Source of the DNA: Tetraselmis striata
Lineage: Eukaryota > Chlorophyta > Chlorodendrophyceae > Chlorodendrales > Chlorodendraceae
Assembly: GCA_006384855.1 (NCBI GenBank)
Contig: VCJN01003152.1
Span: 1-64,000 of the forward strand
Direction of reading: 5' to 3'
Length of the DNA stretch: 64,000 nucleotides
Part shown: one piece after another, positions 11,421-21,568 of the stretch
Layout: each line of letters begins with the position of its first letter
Numbering within the stretch: the first letter of the stretch is position 1
The notes under the pieces: generated by a model
The model's database searches: none
The model's input: only the letters and a program-made list of their open reading frames with translations
What the model was told of the DNA's origin: nothing
Position numbers and translations under genes: made by a program

Positions 11421-13860
11421 GCCCTAGAGCGCAAGGTGATCGTGCTGAGGGCCCCATTTGATCCAATAGTGGCCTATGAGACATTCATACCACCTCCCGT
11501 CCTGCCGTAGTTGCACTCAGAGCATTGCCCCCCCCCCCCCCCCCCTCCCCCACCCCCCTCCCGGCCCGGCGGCGTTGTTATTGTCTTTTCCATTGTTGGC
11601 ACAAACAGGCGCGGTGGGGCGTTACATGCCACGCTGTGGTGCGTCACCACCCTACCGCTTGCCCTTGCCAAACAGCATCTCGTCGGTGATCTGCCCCTTC
11701 CTGCACGCCCAAGACCAGGCAGCAAAAGGGGTCAGTAGCCGCAGCACGAGGAGCAGTGCTGGTAGTTGGATATGTGGCCTTGCAGCATGCCCATAAATAC
11801 TTCTACACGAAGGGCTCATCCGCGCGATCGTTGGAAAGCGAGGGGGGCTCCGTGTCGAGCTTGATATGTATGTGCACACGTGGCCAAAGCACGCGCGGAT
11901 TATTGTAGTGAATTATTTTGTAGGTGTCCTAGTATGGTTGTACAGTTGTCAGCCGCCTGCAGGAAGTCCCCCCCCCCCCCCCCCTCTGAATGGGGAAACC
12001 CGTGGGCGAAAATAAATAGCAGCAATCCACCATGCAATCTTCACTTACATCCGAATAATAGTATTTAGATTGTACGTCCTGGGCACTAGACTAAATTTTC
12101 TAAGAACACCCTATGTACTGCAAGCTTGACAAACCGCCATGTTTCAAAATAGTCACTTAAAAATGCCCCCGCCCCACGATGATGTACTGATACAATGCTG
12201 ACATGTGGGAAGCAAATAACCAATCTGAACCCCCCCCCCCCCCCCCCCTCCCCCCCCCCCCCCCCCCCCCTCTGCAGGCGGGGACAATGCGCCTAAGGGA
12301 CACCTTGCTGCATTGGAGATACAACACCCACGTTACATGAGCCCATTGGTGGAAGTGCACATAACTGTGTAAGGCCGTGTTGCGGAGTGACACTGGAAGG
12401 CAGCGTGTGGGATGGTCGGCACGGCGGAGCGTGCGGCCTGCTGGCGCACCTCTTGTACTTGCCGCCAGAGGCGGTCAGCGCGGGGCAGGGGCGGTACGCC
12501 TTAATGGGCCACCAGGGGATGAAGGCGCCCACGCCTCCCGCCTGCCGGCCCAGCCCGTCGCACCTGGAGGCACACCACCACCGCGATGCAGCCTGCGCTC
12601 AGCCGTAGCAGCCCCCTCACACGCCAGAATGCATGCGGACGCGACCTTCCCCTGCGGACGCAAACTTCCCCTGCTACACCCCCCCCCCCCCCCCCCCCCC
12701 CTCCCGCTCCCAGGCAGCTGCACTAAGGTTCAGGCTGATGAGCTAGCCAAGAAACGACTTGAACAGGAATTGGTACCATCATTCTGGCTGAATTCAGTGG
12801 AATGAAGACAAGAATTCATCCCCAATTTCGGCTGAATCGCTGAATATCATCTTGTTTCGGGTCCTGAATCCAGCATGAAGCATCCCGAGCCGAATTGGCC
12901 CACCCTGGAACTGACTACCTCCCGCCAGGCAGCTCACTGTCTCGACATGACAGCCGCGCACCTCTCTGCGACCCGACAGCCACGGGGGTTCCACGGAGCA
13001 GCGCCGACAGAGGGGCGAGACGCTAGCCGCTAGCTGCTAGGCGGCGAGTGAGATGAGAAGGGGGAGGGCCGGGGTTCGGGGCCGCCCTTACCCGCCAGGC
13101 ATCTCGCCGAGCACGACGCCGCAGGTGGCGCACACGTCGGCGGCCGCCTCCGGCTCCGCCTTCGCCGTCGCGGCCTCCGCCTTCTCAGCCTGCACCCCCA
13201 CCCGCCAGGCCACGGGGAACTATCGTCAGCCAAAGGCCCATCCCAAATATGACGACCTACACGGCCGAGATCCTATCTTCTGGGCGTACGGAGTGCATAA
13301 AGGGATTCGGGAAGTACCTGTAGGGGGAAGGTGGGTGACTCATGAGGGGGAAGGGGGGGGGGGGGGGGAGGGGGAGGGAGGAATCACCGGCTCGGCACGC
13401 GGCGGCTGCGGCAGGCGGCGGGCCAACGGGCTTCGCGCCGCACGCCTCGCTGCCACGGGAAGAGCAGGGCGCGCCACAGCCCGTGGTGCACAGACGGTTC
13501 GGAGGGAGGCCATCGTGGGTGTAGCGGGCAGAGGTAATCCAGGTGGGCGGGGGTTAGCAACGTCTAATCTCTATATCAGGCAGGTCGGTGTCGTACACAG
13601 GCTCGCGTCCGCGTAGAATGACTTGCACAGGTCACTGGGCGCGCCTAACCTGCGCCACCGATATGTCGCTTTCCGATTGGACAGATAATTATGAACCGTC
13701 GATTCGTGTCTTACGAAAGACCGGGTATATGCCAGCCTGGCACTCCACTACTTTGTTTTAGCGCCACGACATCGCGGTTTTAAAGGATTTTGATCTAAAC
13801 TAGTTTCTCCCTTCCCTAATACCTTGAGCTTATTTCTGGCCACAGCGACAACACCCCTGT
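11421..13860. other. Poly(C)-rich stretch without a clear gene
   Basis: Holds long C runs at about 11527-11545, 11969-11984, 12230-12270 (interrupted once by T) and 12679-12701, and a G run near 13348. On the minus strand around 13115-13214, a fragment bounded by a cag acceptor and a gg/gtaagg donor encodes an Ala/Glu-rich stretch ending VCATCGVVLGEMPGG, which has one CxxC pair. This could be a real exon of an unidentified gene, but no partner exon was found. Confidence 0.4.
12230..12270. repeat. Poly(C) run with one interruption
   Basis: Nineteen C, one T, then twenty-one C on the plus strand. It is the longest C-rich run in the window and typical of the homopolymer tracts scattered through it. 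Confidence 0.95.
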
Positions 13861-13887
13861 GGCTTTCGTGCCCCCCCCCCCCCCCCC

Positions 13888-14000
13888 CTTCCCTTTGTGT
13901 CACTGTAAGGGTGGTGTCACAATGGGGGGTGTCACTGTATAGGTGGGGGGCACGACCTATATAGTGACACATGTCACTATAAATAAAGGGTGTTGTCCTC
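13888..14000. repeat. GTGTCACT-rich flank, left
   Basis: Several copies of gtgtcactgta, and its complement agtgacac, lie within about 110 bp. A similar cluster lies at about 15360-15600 on the other side of the pogo-like fragment, as expected for subterminal repeats of a DNA transposon. Exact termini and a target-site duplication were not found. Confidence 0.5.
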
Positions 14001-14128
14001 ATAAATACTGTTACATGACCAGCAATGTCTGTATATCCATTACATGTCACTCTCCTCATCGGAATCCGGCGTGGGAGGACGAGGTAACATTGGGAAAAAA
14101 AGCAGTAACTGTGGTTTGTTGAGCCCTG

Positions 14129-14665
14129 TTATATACAACTCTGGCTTGCATGCTTGACGTGAACTCGATTCTCAGACACAAATGCGAAAAGCTTCTCCGC
14201 GTATTCCTTAGCAGTAGCTAGAGAAATCACCGGCTCATGATCAGCGTCATCGACATCCACATCCGCCAGCTCATTCATGCCCTCTCCAGCGGCATCGTCC
14301 TTTTCCTCGTCAAGTAGGTGTGCGGGCTCCTCCTCCTCCACAACAATGACCCTCAGGCGGGACCACCACTTGACGCTCACACTGCTCCATGCTCAACACT
14401 CCTACATATCAACGGTGTAAATCATCTCCAAGGGTTTGCTCTGATCTGAGGACAACTGCTTGCCCAAATCAGACAACATTGCCGCAAGCTCGTCGTCGAT
14501 GATAGTTGCAGGCACAGAGCGTCTGGTTATTCCTTTCTGCTCATCCGCCGCAACACGATTGTTCCGCCGAATTCTGGTGCGCAAATCCTCCGGCTGGCTC
14601 GGGGTCAAGATCTTGACAGCGACCCAGCAATTGCGGACAGAAGCATCCGAGACATCCTTGAGCAT
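14129..14665 (-). pseudogene. pogo/Tigger-like transposase C-terminus, broken
   Basis: A minus-strand frame starts MLKDVSDASVRNCWVAVKIL. This matches the 'sxxTIRNCWxxxGI' region that follows the DDE catalytic domain in pogo/Tigger/Jerky (CENP-B-like) transposases. It runs to TAG at 14402-14404, passes a TGA two codons later, and continues in the same frame as SVKWWSRLRVIVVEEEE, an acidic linker, and EPVISLATAKEYAEKLFAFV, which fits the acidic tail and final helix of that family. The two in-frame stops and the absence of a recognisable DDE core or HTH domain mark it as a dead fragment. A 32-base G run lies just upstream at 14731. The family call rests on motif pattern only. Confidence 0.55.
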
Positions 14666-14730
14666 TCTCCTTCACAGTGAATAAATTAACGCGGCACAGA
14701 GCGGCGGCGAGTTTTGTGGTGTGTGTGTGT

Positions 14731-14762
<32 letters not shown>
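14731..14762. repeat. Longest uninterrupted poly(G) run (32 nt)
   Basis: Thirty-two consecutive G on the plus strand, directly after a short GT repeat. It is capable in principle of forming a G-quadruplex, or an i-motif on the C strand. Confidence 0.95.
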
Positions 14763-14764
<2 letters not shown>

Positions 14765-15357
14765 GCGCGAGAAACTGACCGGCGGCGGTGGCGGCCGCAG
14801 CGGCCTCTTGCTGGCAAAGGAACGGCGCCAGCCCGTGGATGTCGCGGGGTAGCCGTGCGCCGGCAGCTTGCTTGGCGCAAGAGCAGCAACGCCCGTAATC
14901 TTCGCGATGTACCAGACAGTAGTACGTGTCGCAGAAGGCTCGCTCAGTCGCACGCGGGGTGGAGGATATTCGCCCCCGCTATAGCTCGGAATAGCTCCCG
15001 CTCCCGCTATAGCTTCATAGGTAGCCGAAGTCCTCGGGGTCCGACTTACACTTTGGTTGGCCGCATATGTCTGCAAGGGATGCCGGTCGAGGTCACGGCC
15101 GGGGCACCAGCCGCTTCTTCCTAGTCATCGTGCCGTTTCGGGCGCCAGATCCTGCCGGGCGCGACCTTGGCTCGCATGGTGCGAATCCGGGGCAATTAGA
15201 GCGGAAGTGCCGGCAGGCCGCCCAAGAACGGCGGCGGCGCACCTCGGGGCTGCCGAGCGGGGCGCCGCAGCCGCGCGCGCAATGCCGCCGGGCGCAACCA
15301 ACCGGGCCGCAACCGGGCGTAAGCCTGTAAAAACCCCGATTTTCCCAATGTTAAGCC

Positions 15358-15600
15358 CCTAGTGTCACTGTAACTATGGTGTTGCCCCTAGTGTTAAGCT
15401 GCAAGATTGCCCCCCCCCCCCCCTCGGGTCACTATAGGGGTGTGTCACTACAAATAGGGTGCCACTTTGGGGGTGGTCAAATCTGCTTAACACAGGGGAA
15501 AAATCGTAGCCTCCCCTCCCCCCCCTCCCCCCCCCCCCCCCCCGTGACTATAATGGTAGTGTCACTATATAGGGTGGCATTATAGGGGTGTTGTCGTTGT
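15358..15600. repeat. GTGTCACT-rich flank, right
   Basis: Contains agtgtcactgtaactatggt, gggtcactataggggtgtgtc and tagtgtcactatatagggtg, interleaved with two C runs. It is the counterpart of the cluster at 13888-14000, and the pogo-like transposase fragment sits between them. Confidence 0.5.
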
Positions 15601-15609
15601 ACCTGCATG

Positions 15610-15715
15610 TTCTGCTAGAGTGGTGCGGGTTAGTAGTTCACCCGTCACTGCGCGCCCATGCTTCATGTGCAACACGTGTCAGCTGACTTGCCATCTTCCA
15701 GTTTCGCCGTGTTAT
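15610..15715 (+). repeat. Direct repeat, left end of YR element
   Basis: The segment starting gctagagtggtgcgggttag and passing through cacccgtc and cttcatgtgca resembles 18523-18713 (gctggagcggtatgggttac, cacccgtc, cttcatgtgca) in the same orientation. The two copies bracket the tyrosine-recombinase remnant. Similarity is clear but imperfect, with indels. Confidence 0.55.
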
Positions 15716-15846
15716 TACACACAGCAATTAACTATCCCGTAACTTGTCGCGGGCGAGGTCACGAGTGGTTGTTTAAAGACCGCACTCGGCTCACCGTCCG
15801 AGTGTGATATTCTCGTCCGTACACTCATGCGTTAATATGCCAAATG

Positions 15847-17234
15847 GAGAAAACCCGGCGCCGAGCCGACGCTCGTCGAGTCGCTTCAAACGGACATGCA
15901 TACCCACTCCGTGTCGCTGTTGGGGATAAGCTCGTCATTACTGACTCAATTGGCGGCTCAAGGGGCGGCGCGATGTCGATGGACGTGCGGCACATGGCTC
16001 TAGCTCTGGGCAGCGCGATGCGGCGCAGCCGACAGGCAGCGAGGCACCCGCAGCGCGCCCCGACTTGCTAGCGCCAGCCAAGAGTGGCCATGTTGGTTCG
16101 AAATCCGTGAGTGACAAGGACCAATACCTCGCGGAGCCGAAGCTACGGCTGAGAGCATAGCGTGGTTTTCGAGGACAATCGGCTGGTCAGCCGTGTGCCC
16201 GGTATATTCTCGCTACTTACCGACATATGACGAACGATTACCTCAAGAAGGACGACCGGCGACTGCCGACTCAGGAGGAGTACATTTGGATGACTTGTTT
16301 TGGGGCTCACACTGCTCCTCTTTTCGTGGCTCTCGACGAGTTGCTTCCCTACGTTCCGGCCGGCAATCATGACTTCACCCCTTCCTTCGCGCGTGCTCGC
16401 AGCCACGCCGAGGCCATCGACAAGGCGTTTCACTTTCGTCTAGCCTTCCTCCATCGGCTGAACGAGATCAACCGTGTGCACGGTGACCATGGGGTGTTGG
16501 ACGTGTTGCGGGCTCAGCATTTCCAGCCCACAGCGGAGCACCTAGGGTCGGCGGTTTTTGGGGACCCTATGAGCGACTACGAGCTTAGCTTCGAAGAGAC
16601 GGTGGCCAACAGTGTGCAGGTCTCGGCTACCGCTCGCATGCACGCGACACTCGCAAGACGCGGGCATGGACGTGGGCGTAAGCGCGAAGGCGCTCGTGGC
16701 CGTGGACGCAAAGGTGAGCACGGTTGGTGGCGTGGGGCGCCTTTCGTCGGTACTGCCAGCGCTTTGCGAGGCCACCTATCGGTTGCCGTCGCACAACCGA
16801 CCCTGGCAACTCAACGGCGGGACGAGCGCCATGTGTCTAGACCGGACCCCTTTACCCTATACATACTTCATTTAGACCTCCCTCGGTGCGGCGCTCTATG
16901 CAGCTATACCCAAGCGGCTCAACCACTCATACATGCACATGACGGTTCAACAACCCGTCTACCGTACCAATTCACCGTGTTCCTCGGTGATTATACACTA
17001 CGAGTTGCATCCGGTTTGCAACGACCTTCCTACGTGCTTGTACGTTTCGAGCGCGACGGGCGCGCAGGGCGGCCCTCCTACCTAAACCTTCCCCGCAAAC
17101 CCGTACCGTGTCTAGCCCATCCAACATTTTATTACAATGCGACTGCCGGCAACTTGGCGGACGCTGTTGAATGTTTTTTTTGTAGCTGCCATGGCCGCAT
17201 GTTAACCCTTCTGTCCAACGTCGCACTTGCGTGA
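15847..17234 (+). pseudogene. Gag-like ORF of tyrosine-recombinase element
   Basis: The region encodes, in pieces, a hydrophilic protein. At 15847 MEKTRRRADARRVA starts a short frame. Around 16162-16224 a frame reads NRLVSRVPGIFSLLTDI and then switches by one base to NDYLKKDDRRLPTQEEYIWM, continuing with FGAHTAPLFVALDELLPYVP to about 16600. An Arg/Gly-rich block (RRGHGRGRKREGARGRGRK) at about 16660-16720 looks like a nucleic-acid-binding tail. Past about 16740 the frame remains open but its composition no longer looks coding. The position upstream of the recombinase fits ORF1/gag of DIRS-like elements; that assignment is inference. Frameshifts indicate an inactive copy. Confidence 0.4.
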
Positions 17235-17475
17235 TTGCCGAGCCTGAAGCCCTCGCCCCCTGGGCGGCCTCGCTTCGGACCCGTCTACATGAGGCTCATA
17301 CGAGCTGGGGCAGCGGGCTCTCGTCTTCCTTTCAAGCTCCTTCACCGCTCGTACTCTTCGGAGCTACTATGGAAATCTAAATAAGGTCGCCAAGCTCTGC
17401 CACGACTCCTAGAGGCAACCACCGCTATTGTTGTTCGGTACGTCGCATGGAAGTCGACGGGGCGGGGTCACATCT

Positions 17476-18316
17476 TCGGGGCTTAGTCGTTGAAGTCCTA
17501 CTCCGCAGCCATCAACACGTTCTTCAAGATGCACAACATCGATCCCATCGCCAAAGACAGCCTTCACCTCACCACGAACGAGTCTTGGCCTCATGCTAAG
17601 GCAGCGGCGTATGGAGGCTGTGGCCTTGCGTGTCACGCTGCCTGATGATGTCGCTTACTCGTTTGTTGAACGTGCCGAGCTCGTTGTCTCTGCTTCTCCC
17701 CCCGACTGCCGGTACGACTTCCGGACCCTCACGGCCGCCGTCGTCAACTTCATGTGTTTCGCCTAGGGACATACTTACTTGCGTATCGTGTCGAGTGCGG
17801 GACGCACACGTCGATTCGTACAACATCATCTTCAAAGTGTACCGCGAGAAAGGCCGCGCCCGCAAGTAAGGCCCCGATGATATGCGATTACTCCTTCTCC
17901 CCGTGGACGAGCACCCCTGCGTTGCGCGTCTAATCAGGGACTTTCGTCATCGACAATGGCAAACCCCCCCCCCCCCCCCCCCCCCCCCCGGGCAATGTTT
18001 CCTTGGCCGAGACTAGCTTATGGGCTGTCACTTCTGCCGAACACTCCAAGTCGTGGACTGCCGCTACCATGTCGGAGTGGTTTCTACGAATGTTTGCGTC
18101 GTCGGTGCGGTTCCCCCGCTGGCATCTCCTGGACGACCTTGCACAATCTTCGCAATAGCGGTGCAGCCTCTGCCGCGAACGCCATTGGTGTCTCGCTGCC
18201 CCACATCCGCCATCATGGCGGGTGGGCGCGCAACTTCGACGTCGTCCTGGACTACATCGACCACAATGTCCTCCCTTCACATGGCGTGTGGTTATTCTTT
18301 TTTGGCCACATCGCGC
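17476..18316 (+). pseudogene. Tyrosine recombinase remnant (DIRS/Crypton-like)
   Basis: Pieces of a tyrosine recombinase occur in order but in different frames. At 17491 SYSAAINTFFKMHNIDPIAK resembles the N-terminal SAM-like core-binding domain. At 17640-17765 PDDVAYSFVERAELVV leads to TLTAAVVNFMCFA, then a TAG. At 17800-17869 YNIIFKVYREKGRARK resembles the strand-and-Lys region of the catalytic domain. At 18130-18316 LHNLRNSGAASAANAIGVSL, HIRHHGGWARNFDVVLDYID and SHGVWLFFFGHI give the C-terminal H-x-x-R box, the H/W box and a DYID that fits the nucleophile Tyr. A poly(C) run at 17967 and several frame changes break it. A DIRS-like retroelement is favoured over a Crypton because of the gag-like ORF and flanking direct repeats, but no reverse transcriptase was seen. 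Confidence 0.6.
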
Positions 18317-18522
18317 CCGTTCGCCACTTCCGGGTCAGTTCATAAAGACTCCGCAGCGGTGGCCCCCCCGGTGCCTCTTAGATTACTTGGCGCTATCCTG
18401 CTTAGTCAATATACCGCTCTCTCCGTTCGCTCTTTCCGGGCAAAACCATAATCAACTTTGAAATGATCTAAACTAGTTTATGAGATTTCCTCCTTTCCTA
18501 ACCGCTTTGTGGCTGTATGTGC

Positions 18523-18713
18523 TGCTGGAGCGGTATGGGTTACTAGTTACTCACCCGTCGATGCGCCCCTTCATGTGCATCACGAGTAGACATAATAAAA
18601 GCAGCGGCCGTAACAGCTGAGCGTGCCACACTTTCATGTGCAGCACGAGTAGACATAAAAGCAGCCGGAACCGCTGAGCCTACCATCTCCCAATTTCGGT
18701 GTGTACCGCAGTC
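18523..18713 (+). repeat. Direct repeat, right end of YR element
   Basis: Right-hand partner of 15610-15715. It contains an internal near-duplication: cttcatgtgcatcacgagtagacataataaaagcag, in two parts, recurs about 60 bp later as ctttcatgtgcagcacgag. This is consistent with the split or nested direct repeats reported for DIRS-like elements. Confidence 0.5.
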
Positions 18714-18928
18714 GAGTACATGTATATCGCGCTGTAGTACGAGTATCGATCACGGGCAGCCGAGTACCGATACGAGTACAACTAACATTCCATCCCGTCC
18801 TATGGGCGACTAATCCTATTTCCAGGTGATAAGGGAATCGAACCAGTGTTCTCCTGGATTGCAGCCAAGGCTCCGAAACCAGTAAAAGCAGTACAAACGA
18901 TCCGAGCACGTCATATACTTGCGGGCAG

Positions 18929-18930
<2 letters not shown>

Positions 18931-18969
<39 letters not shown>

Positions 18970-19017
18970 CATACACATATATATATGTATATACATATAT
19001 ATATATACATACATATC
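18931..19017. repeat. (TA)n / TATATACA microsatellite
   Basis: Alternating TA grading into ATACATAC-type repeats. It is bracketed by copies of a segment containing atcgatcacgggcagccgag (about 18740-18775 and 19060-19083), so this stretch is itself locally duplicated. Confidence 0.9.
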
Positions 19018-19112
19018 CCGTACCCGGGCAGCCGAGTACCGCGGTATATCGCGCTGTACGAGGATCGATCACGGGCAGCCGAGTATTGGTACGAGACTCC
19101 CACAGTAGCGCC

Positions 19113-19313
19113 AAAACTGTAGGGTTTCCTTGGGAGGAACGACCTAGGAAACCTTGGTTTTCGCAGCGCCGTCAGGGTTAAGTGACGACCCTGCCGGCCC
19201 GGTACGCCGGTACCGGCCAGCGTCGGTCCGGCGGCGCCCTTTAGCCGAGTATAAAGGGCGGCCGCGGACCGGGGGCGCCTTCAGTTGTTGGAAGGCACCC
19301 GACTATATTGTCT
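19113..19313 (+). repeat. 201-bp direct repeat, 5' copy (LTR-like)
   Basis: Matches 21368-21568 at 199 of 201 positions by eye. It begins aaaactgtagggtttcc and ends gactatattgtct. It carries a TATA box (TATAAA at 19250-19255) and several inverted repeats, the first pairing agggtttcc with ggaaaccttgg. A hydrophilic gag-like ORF starts 90 bp downstream of its end. The layout is that of a short LTR or promoter module, although the termini are not the usual TG...CA. Confidence 0.8.
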
Positions 19314-19402
19314 TCTACGACTGGTACATTTTCGTTTATCTTCGACTACAAAAATTCAAATTTCTTCTGCGTTCTGTAGTGTGTTTGATCCCGGCACTCA
19401 CC

Positions 19403-20452
19403 ATGGCTCGCTCCGCGAGTCCGTCTTGGGCGTGGCTCCTTGTCTCGCTTGTGGTGCTGTCGCCTTGCTTTCTCGTCTCTGTTTTAGCAGTAGACAAGTT
19501 TGAACTCGTTTGGAACGAGTTACTTGAGTCTCGCAGAGCTCTTCGCGAGCAACTCGTTTCGCGCGAAAATCATCTCACTGTCCTAGGTGGCGACACTCTA
19601 CCTGCAGACGGGGTAGCTGAATCTCCCCCTCTCGTCGCCGCTAGACATGCAGTTGCTAATACTTCTGCTGCTCTACTCCGTATCGAACGAGAGGTCTCTG
19701 AGCTTAGGCAGGCAGTCGCGTCGTCGAGCGGTCCGTCCACTTCGGCTTCAGCTTCGAAACGCGTTGCGGAGGGGGACGCCGACTACGACCGCAAGGGCAA
19801 GAGACCAGCTCAACCTGCAGCTGTGGAAGCTCCGTCTCGCACCATCCACGCACCCGAGGATGGCTGGCTGGACAAAGATGGTAAGGTTCACCGCCGCCAT
19901 ACCGCTGATGCTCGTATTCTTCAACGCGACCTAGACGACGTCTTCCAGATCTATGACCTTTTGGCACCGGCGGAGGAGCCTCTGCGTGACTTGGTTGAGG
20001 ACGGCACCGATCTTCCTGCTTCCTCACCAGCGTCGTCTGCGGAGCTGTTCAAGACGATCACCGCGGCACTGGCTTTGTGTACCACTGTAGCTCTTCGGAT
20101 TAACAAGCGTGGCAAGAAGCTGCATGTGGAGCACGAGTACGGCGCGGAAGTCGCCAAGGAGTTCGATGCAGTGGACCCTCTCGGCGGGAAGGGCTCAGCG
20201 GACTATAAGGAGCTGAAGAAGGCGATTGAGAAGGTCAAGGCCAAGAAACCTTCCTCTTCTTCTTCGCGCGAGAAGCCTTCTTCCTCTTCTCGCGAGCCCG
20301 AGTCTTTTCACCGTGGGAGCGACGACCGGAGGGAGGGCGGCCGGCGCGAGGAGAAGTCTCCTTCTGGTCGGTCTTCTGCTGCGGACATCACCTGTTATCG
20401 CTGCCAAAGGAAGGGACACTTCAGTAGGGACTGCCCGAGTGCACGTCGATGA
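19403..20452 (+). CDS. Gag-like protein with CCHC zinc knuckle
   Basis: 349 residues from ATG at 19403 (context caccATGGct) to TGA at 20450-20452. The frame is open further upstream into the 201-bp repeat, but this start has the best context and lies after the TATA box. Residues 9-30 are strongly hydrophobic (WAWLLVSLVVLSPCFLVSVL), then a helical charged region (LLESRRALREQLVSRENHL) follows. The centre is acidic and helical. A Ser/Lys/Arg/Glu-rich linker precedes a C-terminal CX2CX4HX4C knuckle (CYRCQRKGHFSRDC). The knuckle and overall order fit a retrotransposon Gag or nucleocapsid. There is no protease, integrase or reverse transcriptase downstream before the 3' repeat. The hydrophobic N-terminus is unusual for Gag and reads like a signal peptide or anchor. 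A host CCHC protein is the alternative. Confidence 0.65.
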   Translation: MARSASPSWAWLLVSLVVLSPCFLVSVLAVDKFELVWNELLESRRALREQLVSRENHLTVLGGDTLPADGVAESPPLVAARHAVANTSAALLRIEREVSELRQAVASSSGPSTSASASKRVAEGDADYDRKGKRPAQPAAVEAPSRTIHAPEDGWLDKDGKVHRRHTADARILQRDLDDVFQIYDLLAPAEEPLRDLVEDGTDLPASSPASSAELFKTITAALALCTTVALRINKRGKKLHVEHEYGAEVAKEFDAVDPLGGKGSADYKELKKAIEKVKAKKPSSSSSREKPSSSSREPESFHRGSDDRREGGRREEKSPSGRSSAADITCYRCQRKGHFSRDCPSARR

Positions 20453-21367
20453 AGCTGTGGAGTCTGCAATCCTCCTGGCCTGGCCAGTGATGGTGTTCAT
20501 GTAGCTGCAGTTAGGCCTCCGGGCGACTGTTAGCAGTCCTCCGGGAGCTGAGCTCAGGCTCGTGTCATAGCAGCTCTGATCTCCTCCGGGAGAGTCACCT
20601 GTTAGGTGGTGTATCTCCGAGAGATACCTCGTGTGTAATACATATGATGTCCCTGCGACTCTGTGCTGCCCCTGGCAGTTGTCTCGGCAACTTCCCATCA
20701 GTTGGCCGGCGATGCTTTCGTGTAAAGGGCGGCACACCCTGTGAGACGATTCATATGTCCCGTTGTGTCGGAGCGATATTTTATTTGAAAATACTGCTAT
20801 TTTCAGTTCCAGACATTTTCGAGTTCAAACTCTTTGTTTGATTCATGCAGCAGTCATCCATGCTGCCTGCTAACCACTATGATGCTATCTGTGGCGTTGG
20901 CATTTTGTGACGGTTTTAACGTCAGCTAAATTTGAGCTTCCTCATGAGCCGGCTCTGGACGTCAATTCTCCTGTGGAATCGGCCGGTGTTATCCGTAAAG
21001 GCTGGCTATTTTGGGACAGTTTCTCTGAATCATTCAGAGTCAGTCGAGTCAGAGATTGGGTCAGGCATGGCTACCGTATGAACTGGGCTGATGGTCCCGC
21101 TCCACCCAGTCATCTGCCAAATCGCCCTTCCGCGCTGCAGCACCCCGATTTTATTGATAGGCAGATCGCTTTGTTATTGCCGCTGGGCCATAGCAGAGAA
21201 GAACCTATGCGTCATGTGGATTATATATGGATATTCCCTGTATAATTGACTCACATATGTCCGTGTACGGGCCCCGCCAGACCGGCCACTGTTCTTTCAT
21301 CTGTTGGATCTTTCGGTCCCAGCCGACCCCGTACATTTTGATGCAAAATCTACGCTGTCTAGCTGCG
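20453..21367 (+). other. Non-coding interior of gag-only element
   Basis: About 0.9 kb between the gag-like stop and the 3' direct repeat, with no reading frame resembling pol. It contains short inverted repeats such as ctcctccgggagag. The last 63 bp belong to a 68-bp repeat that recurs at 21928-21995. Confidence 0.5.
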
Positions 21368-21372
21368 AAAAC
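21305..21372 (+). repeat. 68-bp direct repeat, copy 1
   Basis: An exact-looking 68-bp match to 21928-21995, starting tggatctttcggtccc and ending ctagctgcgaaaac. Just before each copy there is a sequence related in inverted orientation (gtacgggccccgccagaccgg against ccggtctggcggccccgtac). The element's 3' repeat begins within the last five bases of this copy. Confidence 0.85.
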
Positions 21373-21568
21373 TGTAGGGTTTCCTTGGGAGGAACGACCT
21401 AGGAAACCCTGGTTTTCGCAGCGCCGTCAGGGTTAAGTGACGACCCTGCCGGCCCGGTACGCCGGTACCGGCCAGCGCCGGTCCGGCGGCGCCCTTTAGC
21501 CGAGTATAAAGGGCGGCCGCGGACCGGGGGCGCCTTCAGTTGTTGGAAGGCACCCGACTATATTGTCT
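21368..21568 (+). repeat. 201-bp direct repeat, 3' copy (LTR-like)
   Basis: Near-identical to 19113-19313 (two mismatches seen), with TATAAA at 21505-21510. With the upstream copy it brackets a unit of about 2.46 kb. Here the first hairpin arm extends to gcgaaaac / gttttcgc. High identity implies a recent insertion or recent conversion. Confidence 0.8.

Noticed and set aside
16740..17234. Tail of the 335-codon frame as coding
   Set aside because: Composition changes sharply after the Arg/Gly block and no longer resembles the first half; the frame is probably open by chance.
18790..18900. tRNA-like B box (ggttcgattccc) on the minus strand
   Set aside because: The T stem does not pair and no A box or acceptor stem is found at proper distance.
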